DNA of 64,000 bases from Linyphia triangularis (lineage: Eukaryota; Arthropoda; Arachnida; Araneae; Linyphiidae), in NCBI GenBank assembly GCA_963978545.1, contig OZ021729.1, forward strand, positions 13,840,001-13,904,000, written 5' to 3'. Position 1 is the first letter of the stretch. Every line of letters starts with the position of its first letter. Shown here piece after piece: positions 38,461 through 50,030 of this stretch. The translations under genes were made by a program, and so were the position numbers. Below the pieces are notes generated by a model. The model was given only the letters and a program-made list of their open reading frames with translations, had not been told where the DNA came from and made no database searches.

Positions 38461-41062
38461 GACCACTATGTACTAAAACCTTATAAAAGAAATTTGGGTC
38501 CATTTACCAACTCTACGCGAAATTATAGTTTTCAAAAAAGCTTTCCCTCACAAAATTTATTTCTGAAAAAAAGAACCCTTGTAAAGATGTATGTTTAAAG
38601 TTATGTCTCTATGAAACTAATACATGATAGATATTTGCATATTTCATTGCATTTTTTTGCATTCCTGCAAAAAATCAGCAGTCTTGTTTTTCACTCCTCA
38701 AACGTTTTCTGTTGGAAGAAAATTTTATATTATTCACAAAAATATTCGGTAGTTTTTTATCGCAAAAACTATTAAAATTTACGAAAACACAGCCCTGAAA
38801 AAATTCTTAACCAGACCGCTAATGAAATATATTTAAATAATTTCAATCTACTTTGAAAAGAGCTATCACAATCCTATTTTATAAAATTAAGCAACAACTT
38901 TCATATTTCCATGGCCTTCCCATACTTAAATACAGTGTTTAGTTCAAATGCTTGTAATTAAAAAAAAAAAATATTTTTACAACAATCCTATTCTTTAACT
39001 GACTGTAAATAACCCGAACTCAGCATATTAGTGTATTATGTAAAAATGCATTTTTATATCTTAATGCTTAAGTACCTTATATTTTCTTAATTATGTATTA
39101 ATAATTTGATTACTTTTATCATAAACAGTTAGGGAAAAAAAACACCTTTTGGTGATGAACTCAGTTATTTAAATAATAACTGATGGATGGAGAACCTGTT
39201 TAGTAAAAAATGTGTCTCAAACGAGAAACTGTTGACGCGTTAAGATTTTTAATGATCTAAAAATTAAAATGCGCTTACTTTTTTACTGGCAAAATTACTT
39301 TGCTTTTCTAATGAGCTATAAAACTAAACGTTAATACAACATAAGCTGAATATTTTTAGAATTATTTTACAGCAAGGAAAAGAGCAAAGCTTTCAGTTTT
39401 TTTTTCTGGATGCAAATTATAAAAATAAAAGCAACAAAATAACTTTTTTAGATAACATTCAGATGTAATCTGTCTCCGCAGACGGTTACATAATATTCAT
39501 ATTTCTAATCTTCAAGATCGACTCATAAAAAATTGTTTACGTGTAATTAAAAACGCTGTTCTCCTCTTTAATGTATAACGTTGCTCTTTTCCAAAGAAAA
39601 ATAATACACAGATAGTTAGTTTCATTCATTACAAATGGTTTGATGAATTTATGGAATTACACAGTCTGGCCATGATTAAAAATAGTCTTTAGACTAATGT
39701 ATGAATATAGAAACATACTTCTCATTAAATAGTAGCGAACATTTTTATGCGTAAGTCCGCTTAATAGGCCGTTAATTAACCATAACTTATATTAAATTAA
39801 CTACTAAATGGGATGGCGCAGTGTAATTACCGGTAATTATAAATAACTAAATACCACATATATTTCTTACTTATACGAGCTATTGTTAATCACGGTCACA
39901 GTTCTATTTAGATGGAACGTAGACATACAGTATCAAAGAAGGCTGTGTTCAGTAAATTGTTTCGCTCATTTTCTTTTCACAATTTTGTTAGTTGTTTGCC
40001 TGTGTAAAATATAGACTTTGCTATGTATGATTAGTGATTATAAATATGAACTAATACAGGGCACCTTTTAGCTGATGACTCATGATTGAAATGCTTTTTC
40101 GAATTCATCTTTTGATAAAATGAGATGTTAAATTTTTGTTTACACCTTCTAATTTTGAACACTTGAATTTTTTATATACTTTATGTTAAATGTTGTCTTG
40201 ATAATAAAAAAGCATTTTTCGTGAATTTCAATTTCGATGCATTTTTATTCGGTTGTAATAAATCAGTGGTTCAACACGTGTGTGGTGATCGGATCACAGG
40301 TATTCCGTGTGAATGAGCCTTGGAGGCCATCATGATTTATATGTAAAATAACCCATGTTGTGTGTGTAAGAGAAATAAATATTTCCCTTTTATAAAATGC
40401 TCGGAGAAAAATATCTCATCAAGAGTAACTTTCTTTCAGTTGTGGCTCGAGGGGTACAGCAAGTACAGCCTGGCTGCATATAAATTTATTAGTTCAAAAC
40501 TAAAATTATATATTTTATTAATTTACTTAAATGGGGATAGAATTTTCAACGCAAGAGTAAAAAAAAATTCTATAAATAGCTAACCTGTTGCCTGTTTCCT
40601 CAATACTCCAATTCAGGAGAGAGAGAAAAAAAAACTTATAATCAACCTCAACTGGTGATCTTCCACTAAACTGCACGTTTCGGCTGCAACGTTGCCATGT
40701 AACCGATGGAACCTAATGGAACCTTTCCCTCCATGCAATGTGTACGGTATGTGGGGAGATACATCACATTCGAACTTTTTTGACTTCAGCTGTTTTTGAG
40801 AATTCGATGAACTGATTGGCTCTTTTGAACCAGCTTGGGTATGAGAGTGGGTGGTAGGGAAAAGGAGCTAAATCTCAGCATGGTCCTAAGTTTCAGTCAT
40901 CTTGGTATGAGCTTTTCCCGTGATTATGTGGTAGTTTTTATTCACAAAAATTATTTTGTCGGCCATGTCGGAATGAAAAAGAGAGTTAGGAATAGTGCTG
41001 AATATGATGGATTAACCACAATCACAAGTTGTCACATTGATCGATTCTCTTAAAAGAAAGGA
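38461..41062. other. A+T-rich stretch, no gene seen
   Basis: Frames at 40362-40583 and 40835-41053 (plus) have no recognisable domain. 40640-40960 is slightly less A+T-rich. Nothing else was recognised. Confidence 0.45.
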
Positions 41063-41248
41063 GGTTGTTGGTTGGTTGTTTTCAGATTATCTGGCGCCGT
41101 CAGCAACACGAGGGCTATAATGCTCCGAAACTTTCGTCATTAGACAAGCCAACATACATTTACAAACATCCATGCCTACCACGGGACTCGAACCCGCAAC
41201 CTCGCGGTCTAGAAGCTAGCACGCTAACCACTATACCGTTTGGTCGGC
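41063..41248 (-). mobile_element. tRNA-derived SINE-A, copy 3
   Basis: Full-length with an intact B box on the minus strand. TAAAAGAAAGGA flanks it at 41051-41062 and 41249-41260. Confidence 0.92.
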
Positions 41249-41440
41249 TAAAAGAAAGGAAGATTGTTATGGTTTTGAAAAAATAAGTAGGTGTTTTCTT
41301 TCTTTCTCATCTTATTCATTTTATAAAAATTGAAAGGAAACTTTGATTTGAGTTTGAGTATTAAGGGTTACTTTGCGTTCATGAATTATTGGGAAAAGTG
41401 TGTGATATTGGGGAGGGGGGGGGGAAGGGCACTCTCGCAT

Positions 41441-42936
41441 GTTTCCCGCTGCACTAGCATTTTCGATCACGGGCCACCACTGCTTTCTTTTAACGTATAA
41501 GACAGGGCACTATTAATTTGAGTGATAGAATAACATCTTAAAACTTCTTTAAATAACATTTGTATATTTTATTTTAGTTTCCGGCTGCACTAGCATTTTC
41601 GATCATGAGCCGCCACTGCTTTCTTTTAACGTATAAGATAGGGCACTATTAATTTGAGTGATAGAATAACATCTTAAAACTTCTTTAAATAACATTTGTA
41701 TATTTTATTTTAGTTTCCGGCTGCACTAGCATTTTCGATCACGGGCCACCACTGCTTTCTTTTAACGTATAAGACAGGGCACTATTAATTTGAGTGATAG
41801 AATAACATCTTAAAACTTCTTTAAATAACATTTGTATATTTTATTTTAGTTTCCGGCTGCACTAGCATTTTCGATCATGAGCCGCCACTGCTTTCTTTTA
41901 ACGTATAAGATAGGGCACTATTAATTTGAGTGATAGAATAACATCTTAAAACTTCTTTAAATAACATTTGTATATTTTATTTTAGTTTCCGGCTGCACTA
42001 GCATTTTCGATCACGGGCCACCACTGCTTTCTTTTAACGTATAAGACAGGGCACTATTAATTTGAGTGATAGAATAACATCTTAAAACTTCTTTAAATAA
42101 CATTTGTATATTTTATTTTAGTTTCCGGCTGCACTAGCATTTTCGATCATGAGCCGCCACTGCTTTCTTTTAACGTATAAGATAGGGCACTATTAATTTG
42201 AGTGATAGAATAACATCTTAAAACTTCTTTAAATAACATTTGTATATTTTATTTTAGTTTCCGGCTGCACTAGCATTTTCGATCACGGGCCACCACTGCT
42301 TTCTTTTAACGTATAAGACAGGGCACTATTAATTTGAGTGATAGAATAACACCTTAAAACTTCTTTAAATAACATTTGTATATTTTATTTTAGTTTCCGG
42401 CTGCACTAGCATTTTCGATCATGAGCCGCCACTGCTTTCTTTTAACGTATAAGATAGGGCACTATTAATTTGAGTGATAGAATAACATCTTAAAACTTCT
42501 TTAAATAACATTTGTATATTTTATTTTAGTTTCCGGCTGCACTAGCATTTTCGATCACGGGCCACCACTGCTTTCTTTTAACGTATAAGACAGGGCACTA
42601 TTAATTTGAGTGATAGAATAACATCTTAAAACTTCTTTAAATAACATTTGTATATTTTATTTTAGTTTCCGGCTGCACTAGCATTTTCGATCATGAGCCG
42701 CCACTGCTTTCTTTTAACATATAAGATAGGGCACTATTCATTTGAGTGATAGAATAACATCTTAAAACTTCTTTAAATAACATTTGTATATTTTATTTTA
42801 GTTTCCGGCTGCACTAGCATTTTCAATCACGGGCCGCCACTGCTTTCTTTTAACCTATAAGATAGGGCACTATTCATTTGAGTGATAGAATAACATCTTA
42901 AAACTTCTCTAAAAAACATTTGTACTTTTTATTTTA
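41441..42936 (+). repeat. 136 bp satellite in a two-monomer higher-order array
   Basis: Eleven head-to-tail monomers of 136 bp start at 41441, 41577, 41713 and so on to 42801. They alternate strictly between type A (GATCACGGGCCACC with AAGACAGGGC) and type B (GATCATGAGCCGCC with AAGATAGGGC), so the true period is 272 bp for five dimers, plus a final mixed monomer. The inner dimers are nearly identical; the outermost monomers carry most changes. Each monomer holds CAGTGGCGGCCCGTG or a variant on the minus strand, which looks like a hAT end. Confidence 0.97.
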
Positions 42937-43269
42937 GTTTTGTAAATCAGTTTAATTAATTTCATCCTATACGAAACGAATGCGGAAAGTTCCCTACAAA
43001 AAATCTCCCAGAATGGATTTCTACTTCGAAACTCGGGATTGTCGCAGACGTTTCTAATATATTTCGGTGCGTAAAGAATCTCATGCATTTCTTGGGAAAG
43101 AACATAGTCAATCTGGTTAAAATACAATTTTAACTACTGATTAACTAAAAATCAATATAACGATTATATTTTATCAAACATTTGCGTTTAAAAATTCCGT
43201 TTAATAGTTATCTGATGAGGCGTGTATTTTATATATCGCTTGAATTACTGATGGGCTATTATAATAAGA
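42937..43269. other. Unassigned stretch, no gene seen
   Basis: The minus-strand frame at 42909-43127 overlaps the end of the satellite and has no recognisable domain. Confidence 0.45.
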
Positions 43270-44357
43270 CTAGGGGGCTCCGCCCCCTGCTCACTGACGC
43301 TCGCCAACCCCCTGGATTGGTATGCAATCCCCTTGGCTCGCTTTGCTCGCCTTAAAGAGAAGCAATTAAAATATGCCCTAGCAAAAAGCTATTTCAGCTG
43401 CATAATGCTATGAAACTGAACCTTTTATTATTTATGAAGAGTCAGAATACTTGCCACGTCATTATTATGTTGCTGTCGAGACGCGTTAAGCAGGGACAGT
43501 GTGGCAACGTAGTAGAAAGTTCTTGGAAAACAACCAAAATAAACAGTTTTGTACATATATTTAAAAAAGATCGGTTATTTCATTGAACAATTAAAATTTA
43601 CGGGCTGGTTTTGTATGAAGCGCCAAAATAATTAAAGTTGCTTATCGAAATTTCTTAACGAAGCAATCATATGTTCACTTAATCTTTTTTGCGATACTTA
43701 GAAAATAAAATAAAACAGTGAAAGGCCAATTATCCAGCATTTAATCAACCGGATTTTTTGAAAATCAAATTTGGCAAGAAAATTAGCCATATTTCGCCAA
43801 AAGTTTTTTTTTTTAATTTTCATATGAGATTTTGAAGTTGAATGGGTGTTTTTATTCGTTATTTTGATAGTTTTTAATTCGTAATAGCTGAATTTGCACT
43901 GATTAAAGATGAGTATAGGTTCAGATTTACTGCACAACGCCTCTTAGCGATTTTTTTTTAAATTGGCGATTTAGCGCTGAATGCAACCCGGCGACCTCCG
44001 GAACATGTTCCAGCAGATAACTTTTCCGAAAAGTCTGATTTATCCGGAATTCTAATCCAAAAGAAATGTACACATCTTGGATCTATTTATTCTTGCATCC
44101 TCATAACTATTAAATCAATACGTTTTAAATAGGCAATAATTTATATCTGTAGATTGTAAAAAGAAAAACAAAATATAGCGAATCCAAGTTGTTGCTGTTG
44201 CCAGATGTATTAGTCAAATTTCAAAAGATATATTGTGATTGGCTGGAAATTCGTGCATAAAGTGCATTTAGAAGATTGGATGTTTGAAGTCGTTGCCATT
44301 CTGCTCACAGAAATACAGCCAAATTTGGACGTTACGCAAGAGAATTATATATATAGA
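43270..44357 (-). mobile_element. Non-autonomous Helitron-like element
   Basis: Read on the minus strand, it starts TCTATATATATAATTCTC after a host A (44358 side) and ends in the hairpin GGGGGCGGAGCCCCC, overlapping a terminal CTAG that is followed by a host T (43269). That fits the Helitron rule: a 5' TC, a 3' CTRR preceded by a GC-rich hairpin, insertion between A and T, and no target duplication. Just inside the 3' end is GC-rich GCGAGC/AGCGAGC text often seen in such ends. No Rep/helicase frame was found in 1,088 bp, so it would rely on another element. Confidence 0.7.
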
Positions 44358-44841
44358 TTAGTATCCACTGTTAAAATTGAAGATATGCAGTGTACACGGG
44401 CTTAATGATTATTATTAATTAGTAATTAAGTATTTGGACAATATGCTGAAAAATGATACATTTTTTGCGTACTTTATCTGAAATCTGACTTTTTTGTGTA
44501 TTGTTTCTTATTGAATAAATGATGTCTGATTTGAAAGATTTAATTCGAAAACTGAGAATTTAATTTAAATTAGTCATCGTGAATATTTTTTCGTGGCTGA
44601 ATCTGTATTTTTCATAATATCAGTGTACCTATTTAAGCATTGCTTTAAATTTGGCAAGTTTTTTTAAAGTAATTTTGTCGTAATTCCTGCCAGTTCGATT
44701 CCTGCTTCGTAATTACTGCCATGTTTTGGACATAGTTCCTGACACTTCGAGTTTCTTTTTTAAACATGTAGTTCCTGTCAATGTGAGTTTTTCTTAAAAT
44801 TTATGATGGGTTCCTCGTAGATCAGGTCAATTCAAGTTTTC
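44358..44841. other. A+T-rich stretch, no gene seen
   Basis: Nothing recognised between the Helitron-like element and the TTAA-flanked element. Confidence 0.45.
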
Positions 44842-45599
44842 TTAACCCTATCAGTCCCAGTGAGGGCAATTGGAATCACAACATTTATGAATTTTGTTCT
44901 CCTCACCTAATACTCCCACTGAATTCGAATCACCGTTTTTACAATTATCGAGCTATTCTCTGATCAATTATATTTGTCTTTTTCACCAATATATGGCTGC
45001 ACGGGTTCTGTTGATGAATTAAATGAGGCTTTTTTATGTTTTCTCAATTCCGAAAAAGATGCCGAAATTAATTTCATTTTTAAATAATATAAATTAAATA
45101 ACTCTTTCAAATATGTTCGTATTATTTTCTTTAATATTTAAAAATTGTATATTAACCATTTTTAAGGAATACATATTTTAAAATTTTAACATTTGCAATG
45201 ATTGAAAAGTGATGATTCCATTTGGCATCAGTGGGAGTTGAGTACAACTCAACACCTTTTCCCGGCTATATTATTTATATTAGATTCGTACTGTTATTAC
45301 CTCGTTATTGCTATTATTTTCTAGCAGTATTCACTACGTTATGATATATTTACGACTAAATAGACGATTTCAAAATTTATTTGATTTATTTAGAAATGCC
45401 AAAGCGAAATAGCATGGACTTGTTTGATACCTAATGCCCAATGATGCAATTTGGAATCATTTTTAATTTTAAATAAAAAATTAAACAAAAAAAAAAAATT
45501 TGCTTTTAACCTTGTTATTCTGGGTACCAAATGAGTATATTTTATAAATTTCAGATTTTTAAAATGAAAAATAAATAATTGGGACTGAAAGGAGTAAAA
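44842..45599. mobile_element. Possible piggyBac-like non-autonomous element
   Basis: The left end is TTAACCCTATCAGTCCCAG. The right end, read inward, is TTTTACTCCTTTCAGTCCCA, matching CAGTCCCA with an eroded TTAACCC. A second, inner inverted pair exists: ACTCCCACTGAATTCGAATC at about 44913 and the complement of ATTCCATTTGGCATCAGTGG near 45215. TTAACCC ends fit piggyBac. The right tip has decayed, so the boundary is uncertain. Confidence 0.45.
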
Positions 45600-46031
45600 C
45601 GTATATTTTAGATATTTTGTTTTAGTTCTTGTCAATGTGAGTTTTTTCTATAAATGCTTTAGAAGATATTTATCAGTTAGAAGACTATAGAAAGATCCTC
45701 ACGAAGTTCAGGAGAGAACTTATAAGTTAACATTTTATTTTCGGACATTGAGCTGAAGGATAACATAATTTTTTCTTCCTCAATTGCGTTAACAGTTTGA
45801 GTGTTCCACTACAGAGGGAATTTTTTCAGAAAAAATATAACACAGTGCTTTCTTTAGCAGTTACAAAGTTGTTCACAGATTTATTTGCGTTTGCATGCCA
45901 AAAAATTCATATATTCTGTAGAAATTTCCGGAAGAGCACTTTTTTTAGTTGGTAATTGACGTCACATGCTTTCCACGATCACCATGCATAGCAATTCTCG
46001 TCAGTTACCAACCATCAGGATTCTTGTAATG
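45600..46031. other. A+T-rich stretch, no gene seen
   Basis: Nothing recognised. Confidence 0.45.
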
Positions 46032-46197
46032 GTTGGTTGTTTTCAGATTATCTGGCGCAGTCAGCAACACGAGGGCTATAACGCTCCGAAACATTCGTCA
46101 TTTGACAAGCCAACATACATTTACAAACACCCATGACTTACACGGGACTCGAACCCGCTAGAAGCTAGTATGCTAACCATTATACCGTTTGGTCGGC
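46032..46197 (-). mobile_element. tRNA-derived SINE-A, copy 4 (internal deletion)
   Basis: GGATTCTTGTAATG at 46018-46031 and GGACTCTTGTAATG at 46198-46211 form the duplication, with one mismatch. About 15 bp between the B box and the anticodon region are deleted, so the tRNA head is damaged. Confidence 0.9.
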
Positions 46198-46211
46198 GGA
46201 CTCTTGTAATG

Positions 46212-47159
46212 AATTGTTTTGTAAAGTAAAACTAAGTTGTTAATCAAGGCATGTACCCAGACGTGACCAATGTCATAACCTGGTTTCAGTGCATGTTCTA
46301 TAAGAGCGGCAGCTGTTATTGGGATTGCTTACCATGGTTCCGTGGTTAAGAAAGCTTCATTTACACTGCGTCGCTGTTGTTCGCTAGTTGCAGAGTAAAA
46401 AGTGTATTTTTATATTCAAGCCAATTTTGTAGCTGAATTATTTTTTGTTCTTTAATTTTTAATTCAGGTTTGACATATGAATAAGTAATTGGCCTCATTT
46501 ATAGTGTGTATTAAATAATACTGATAACTTATAAACATTTGAAGAATAATATGAGTTTTAAAAGAAAAATTAAAATTTAGAGTCACTATTTACCTAATTA
46601 CTTTAAAGTTTCCCCTAATATATCTTTTAAAATCCATAATGAAAATATCGTAAAACAATAAAATCTGCTTGATTTATATTTCAGTTTTTGAAAAAAGTAG
46701 GGAACATATAAAAATGGACTTATACTAAAAAAAAACTCATGTTAAAAATTGAATAATTTAAAAACAATTTTAAACTAAAAATGTAAAGTGAAATCTGGAT
46801 AATGACATAAAGACAAAGCAAAAACCCATAAAAATAAGCTTAGAAAACTGAAAACAAAATATGCACCGGGTTATTTCTTAGAGTGGCGCGCATTTTATTG
46901 ATAACTTCAGCCCATTAAACTAGTTTCTCGTCAAGTGCTAACGACAGTTTGTGTTTTGTTATAGGTCGTTCTATTGATTTATGGTAACATGTCATTAGAA
47001 GATCTGTCTTTCATGGAAGGTTGGAGATGGCAATGATGTGATCTTTATGTCGGGATTATTGGCTATTCTAGCGATAAAATAAAGCAAGATAAAAAGAATG
47101 AGCCAAAGATTCAAACAGTATTGTTGCATTTGAAACGTAAGAATGGCCATTAGATAGAT
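46212..47159. other. A+T-rich stretch, no gene seen
   Basis: The minus frame at 46995-47186 runs into the Tc1 terminal repeat and has no domain. Confidence 0.45.
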
Positions 47160-48651
47160 TACTCTGCGATGCAAAAGTTTTGACAATGAACAAACTCAAA
47201 CTGATTTCAAAATAAATGTAATCAATTATCTTAATACAGCGTCAGTGTAATATGCAATGCATGGTTTACAATATTTATAACTATAAAAGTTAATTGTGCC
47301 GATTGCAAGTTATTAATTGGTCACAAAACAAATAACATTGTCACAAAAGTTTAGACAAAAATGAAATTAAATTAAAAAAAACTTAATTGTGGATCCATTC
47401 TTGTTGATTAGTTCATAAGTATGAGTTTCTATCGAAGAAACTAAATTTTGTAAGGTTTGGGACTCGATTTGGTACCATGTATTCCCTATGGATCTCTTGG
47501 GTTCAATTATAGAATATTATTGTCTAAAATTGCTGTAAACTTGGCGATACATGATGTCCTTCAGATCCTCTACTATATTATGATCTGGGCTCTACGCTGG
47601 CCAGTCGATAACTTTAAAATTCTGATAAATAATCAGGCTTTTGTAATGTCTTCAGTGTGAATCGAAGCACTAACTTGCTGAAATTTCCATGAAGGTCCTC
47701 CTCGAAGCTCAGCAAATGGCATCAGGTCATCCTCCAATGCCTTAGTGTAATGCTGTGACGTTTGGTGTCCACTGGCAGAGTGCAAAGACACTTGTCAACT
47801 ACAGCAAAAAGCAGTCCAAACCATCACCATCTTGTCTTGGATTAAAAAAAATGGGGAGGTTCCTTCCGCAAGTCATGCTAGTACGATTTCCAGCTCTCTA
47901 GACTAATCAGATTCCACTTTTTTGTTCTGTAAATACCACTGATTATCTTTTTGGTCCATATGACATATGATTTCAAGATAACATTCTCTGTGACTTATGA
48001 TATGGTTTCAGAGTTGGAACCTTTTCCATTTTACAATAAACCATTGTTCCTGTTTCCGAAATTCGTTTACGAATCGTAGACTTTTATACTGAAAGTCCTA
48101 ATTACTTTTAAAGTACACGAACAGTGATTTGTTGGGCACTCAACAGTCTTTGGATCCGACGATTATAAGGTGGCCTGTGGGGTCTGAGTTTTTCTTTGTA
48201 TTTGCATCGATTAAATAAAACTTGATAAATAGAAGTCTTATGTCGATTAATAATAGTCGAAATTTACGAACCTTGCTAACCTTCAGCTTTCAACTGCCAA
48301 ATTTGCATAAGCTCATCCGTTTGAATTTCTTTAGTCCGTGGCATTTCAATTACGAAGTGTTATAGTTTGCAGAATTTAAATACTCAAAGTCTGTGACGTT
48401 ATCTCTTTTACATTTGCATATGCAAACAAAAATTCGCAGAAACTCGTAATTTTGTCTATACTTTTGCAACAAGCACATTTATATTTTTATCCAAAAAAAT
48501 CCTTACTATTGCAAATCAAACAACTTTGTTTTGATTATAGTATTTTAAAAGAGTCTTTGAATATATTTATAGGCTTTTGTAATTCTACTACCACAATTCT
48601 AAAATTTAAAGTCGAATGAAGTCATTGTCTAAACTTTTGCATCACAGTGTA
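47160..48651 (-). mobile_element. Tc1 transposon with IR/DR ends
   Basis: The outer ends are TACTCTGCGATGCAAAAG (47160) and, read inward, TACACTGTGATGCAAAAG (48651), each starting with the TA target. An inner repeat of the same motif lies about 172 bp inside each end: GTCACAAAAGTTTAGACAAA at 47340 and, on the minus strand, GTTGCAAAAGTATAGACAAA near 48470. This outer-plus-inner arrangement in long terminal repeats is the IR/DR organisation known from Sleeping Beauty-like Tc1 elements. The length (1,492 bp) and a single transposase frame fit Tc1. The transposase is broken. Confidence 0.93.
47380..48344 (-). pseudogene. Tc1-family transposase, decayed
   Basis: The ATG at 48344 opens MPRTKEIQTDELMQIWQLKA, the first helix-turn-helix of Tc1 transposases, soon followed by a stop. 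Further on are HRPPYNRRIQRLLSAQQ, then KKWNL, VMVW, GGPSWKFQQVSASIH, DWPA.SPD.NIVEDL, and a C-terminal TLQNLVSSI...YE.INKNGST. These come in the canonical order and cover about 320 codons, near the usual 340. Several stops and frame changes break it. The first catalytic Asp (of TDEK) is lost and the second (QQDNA..H) reads QQVSASIH; the SPD Asp of the third block remains, and the ENLW tryptophan is gone. It would have cut and pasted its element at TA sites. It is inactive, and the plus-strand frame at 47457-47660 is its shadow. Confidence 0.92.
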
Positions 48652-49672
48652 TTACTACTTCTATTGAAGTATTTAAGTTTGCATAGAAGACGTTGATGTG
48701 TTACTATATTCACACATGAAACACGAAAGGATAATTTTTCCAATAAATGTAGAGTTTTTTTTTTTTTTTTTTTTTTTATCTGGAATTTTTAAATCTGGAA
48801 TTGAAAGCGGCCTGCGAAAGTTTGCGATATTTTGAAATAATTCATATCAATTTGGTATGTTTAGTGACAGTGAATTAGAAAAAACTCTCAAACTGGCGCG
48901 TTTAGTTGAAGTTTTGGTGAAAACATGCCAACGTGTCTTTTAATTGTCGGTTTCTTATTTAACACTCATTTTTCACTTTATTCCGAGGGAAAAAATACAC
49001 TTCGCACTTTTCCTTGTTGACGTGTCTCTTTGTTATTACTGATTCTACAAATCTATTCCTCGAGAAGCAAATTACAGAATATAACTCATTTAAAAAAGAT
49101 TCATTTAAAGTTTACTCAAAACCTAATTTTACTCAAATGCACTCTATGACATTTCTCGACTAATTTTAACTTAACAAACCCTGCTATATTCATCTACTAA
49201 GTCTTCAACGTTCGAAAGCTCTTTTCCTTGACAAAATTAGGTTTATCATCGTTCAGTAACTTCTTTCCAACTTTTTTTTTTTACCTTCTAGTGAAACCCT
49301 CCTCTTAGCTAATGAAGAAATTAAAGTTGCACGGAGTGTTCGAAGTTCTTGTCCCTTTATAGACACTTCGTAACTTTCACGTATGTCCCCCCAAAAAAAA
49401 GAAGCTAGCAATTTGTCGATTTGAAATAGTAAAAATAGTGAACTGCTAATCACGTTTACAATTGAGTTTTGTCAGCTAATGTCAGATACATTAAGCTTAT
49501 GCTGTTTTGTATAACAATTAAAATTCTTAGGTAACTTATGTGTTCAGTAGGGGTGAGGGAGGGGGGGGTGGAATTGAAAGTTGTTAGTTGTTCTGTATAT
49601 ATTTCGTATTCTAATTGACGCAATTAAAATAAATTATTTTAATTCGAAGAAGTTTCCCCCCCCCCCCCAAAA
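48652..49672. other. A+T-rich stretch with poly-G and poly-C runs
   Basis: Poly-T at about 48755-48777, a G-rich run near 49556-49572 and a C run of about 14 near 49656. No gene seen. Confidence 0.45.
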
Positions 49673-49685
49673 AAAAAGATATTTT

Positions 49686-49853
49686 GGTATAGTGGTTAGC
49701 GTGATAGCTTCTAGACCGCGAGGTTGCGGGTTCGAGTCCCGTGTTAGGCATGAGTATTTGTAAATGTATGTTGGCTTGTCTAATGACGAATGTTTCGGTG
49801 CATTATAGCCCTCGTGTTGCTGAAGGCGTCAGATAATCTGAAAACAACCAACC
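49686..49853 (+). mobile_element. tRNA-derived SINE-A, copy 5 (5' truncated)
   Basis: It begins at GGTATAGTGGTTAGCG, so the first 11 or so bases of the tRNA head are missing. The rest is complete to the CAACCAACC tail. AAAAAGATATTTT flanks it at 49673-49685 and 49854-49866, showing that the truncation happened at insertion. Confidence 0.92.
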
Positions 49854-50030
49854 AAAAAGATATTTTTAGTGTATTTGGTGTGTTAGGAACATTTACAAAT
49901 TTAAACCGAAACAACATTTTAAACGTTCAATGACATCATAATGCAATGTGTATCAGCACACTTCGAGGAAGGATAAGGTACATCAGATGATTAAATGAAA
50001 ATGGTACGGGTAATGTTTTTTTTCTTCCGA

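Noticed and set aside
41441..42936. CRISPR array
   Set aside because: The regular spacing comes from a head-to-tail satellite; there are no unique spacers, and the whole 136 bp unit repeats.
49686..49760. SINE heads as true tRNA genes
   Set aside because: A and B boxes are present, but the anticodon stem is mispaired and a SINE body with target duplications follows, so they are SINE heads. This applies to all six SINE-A copies.
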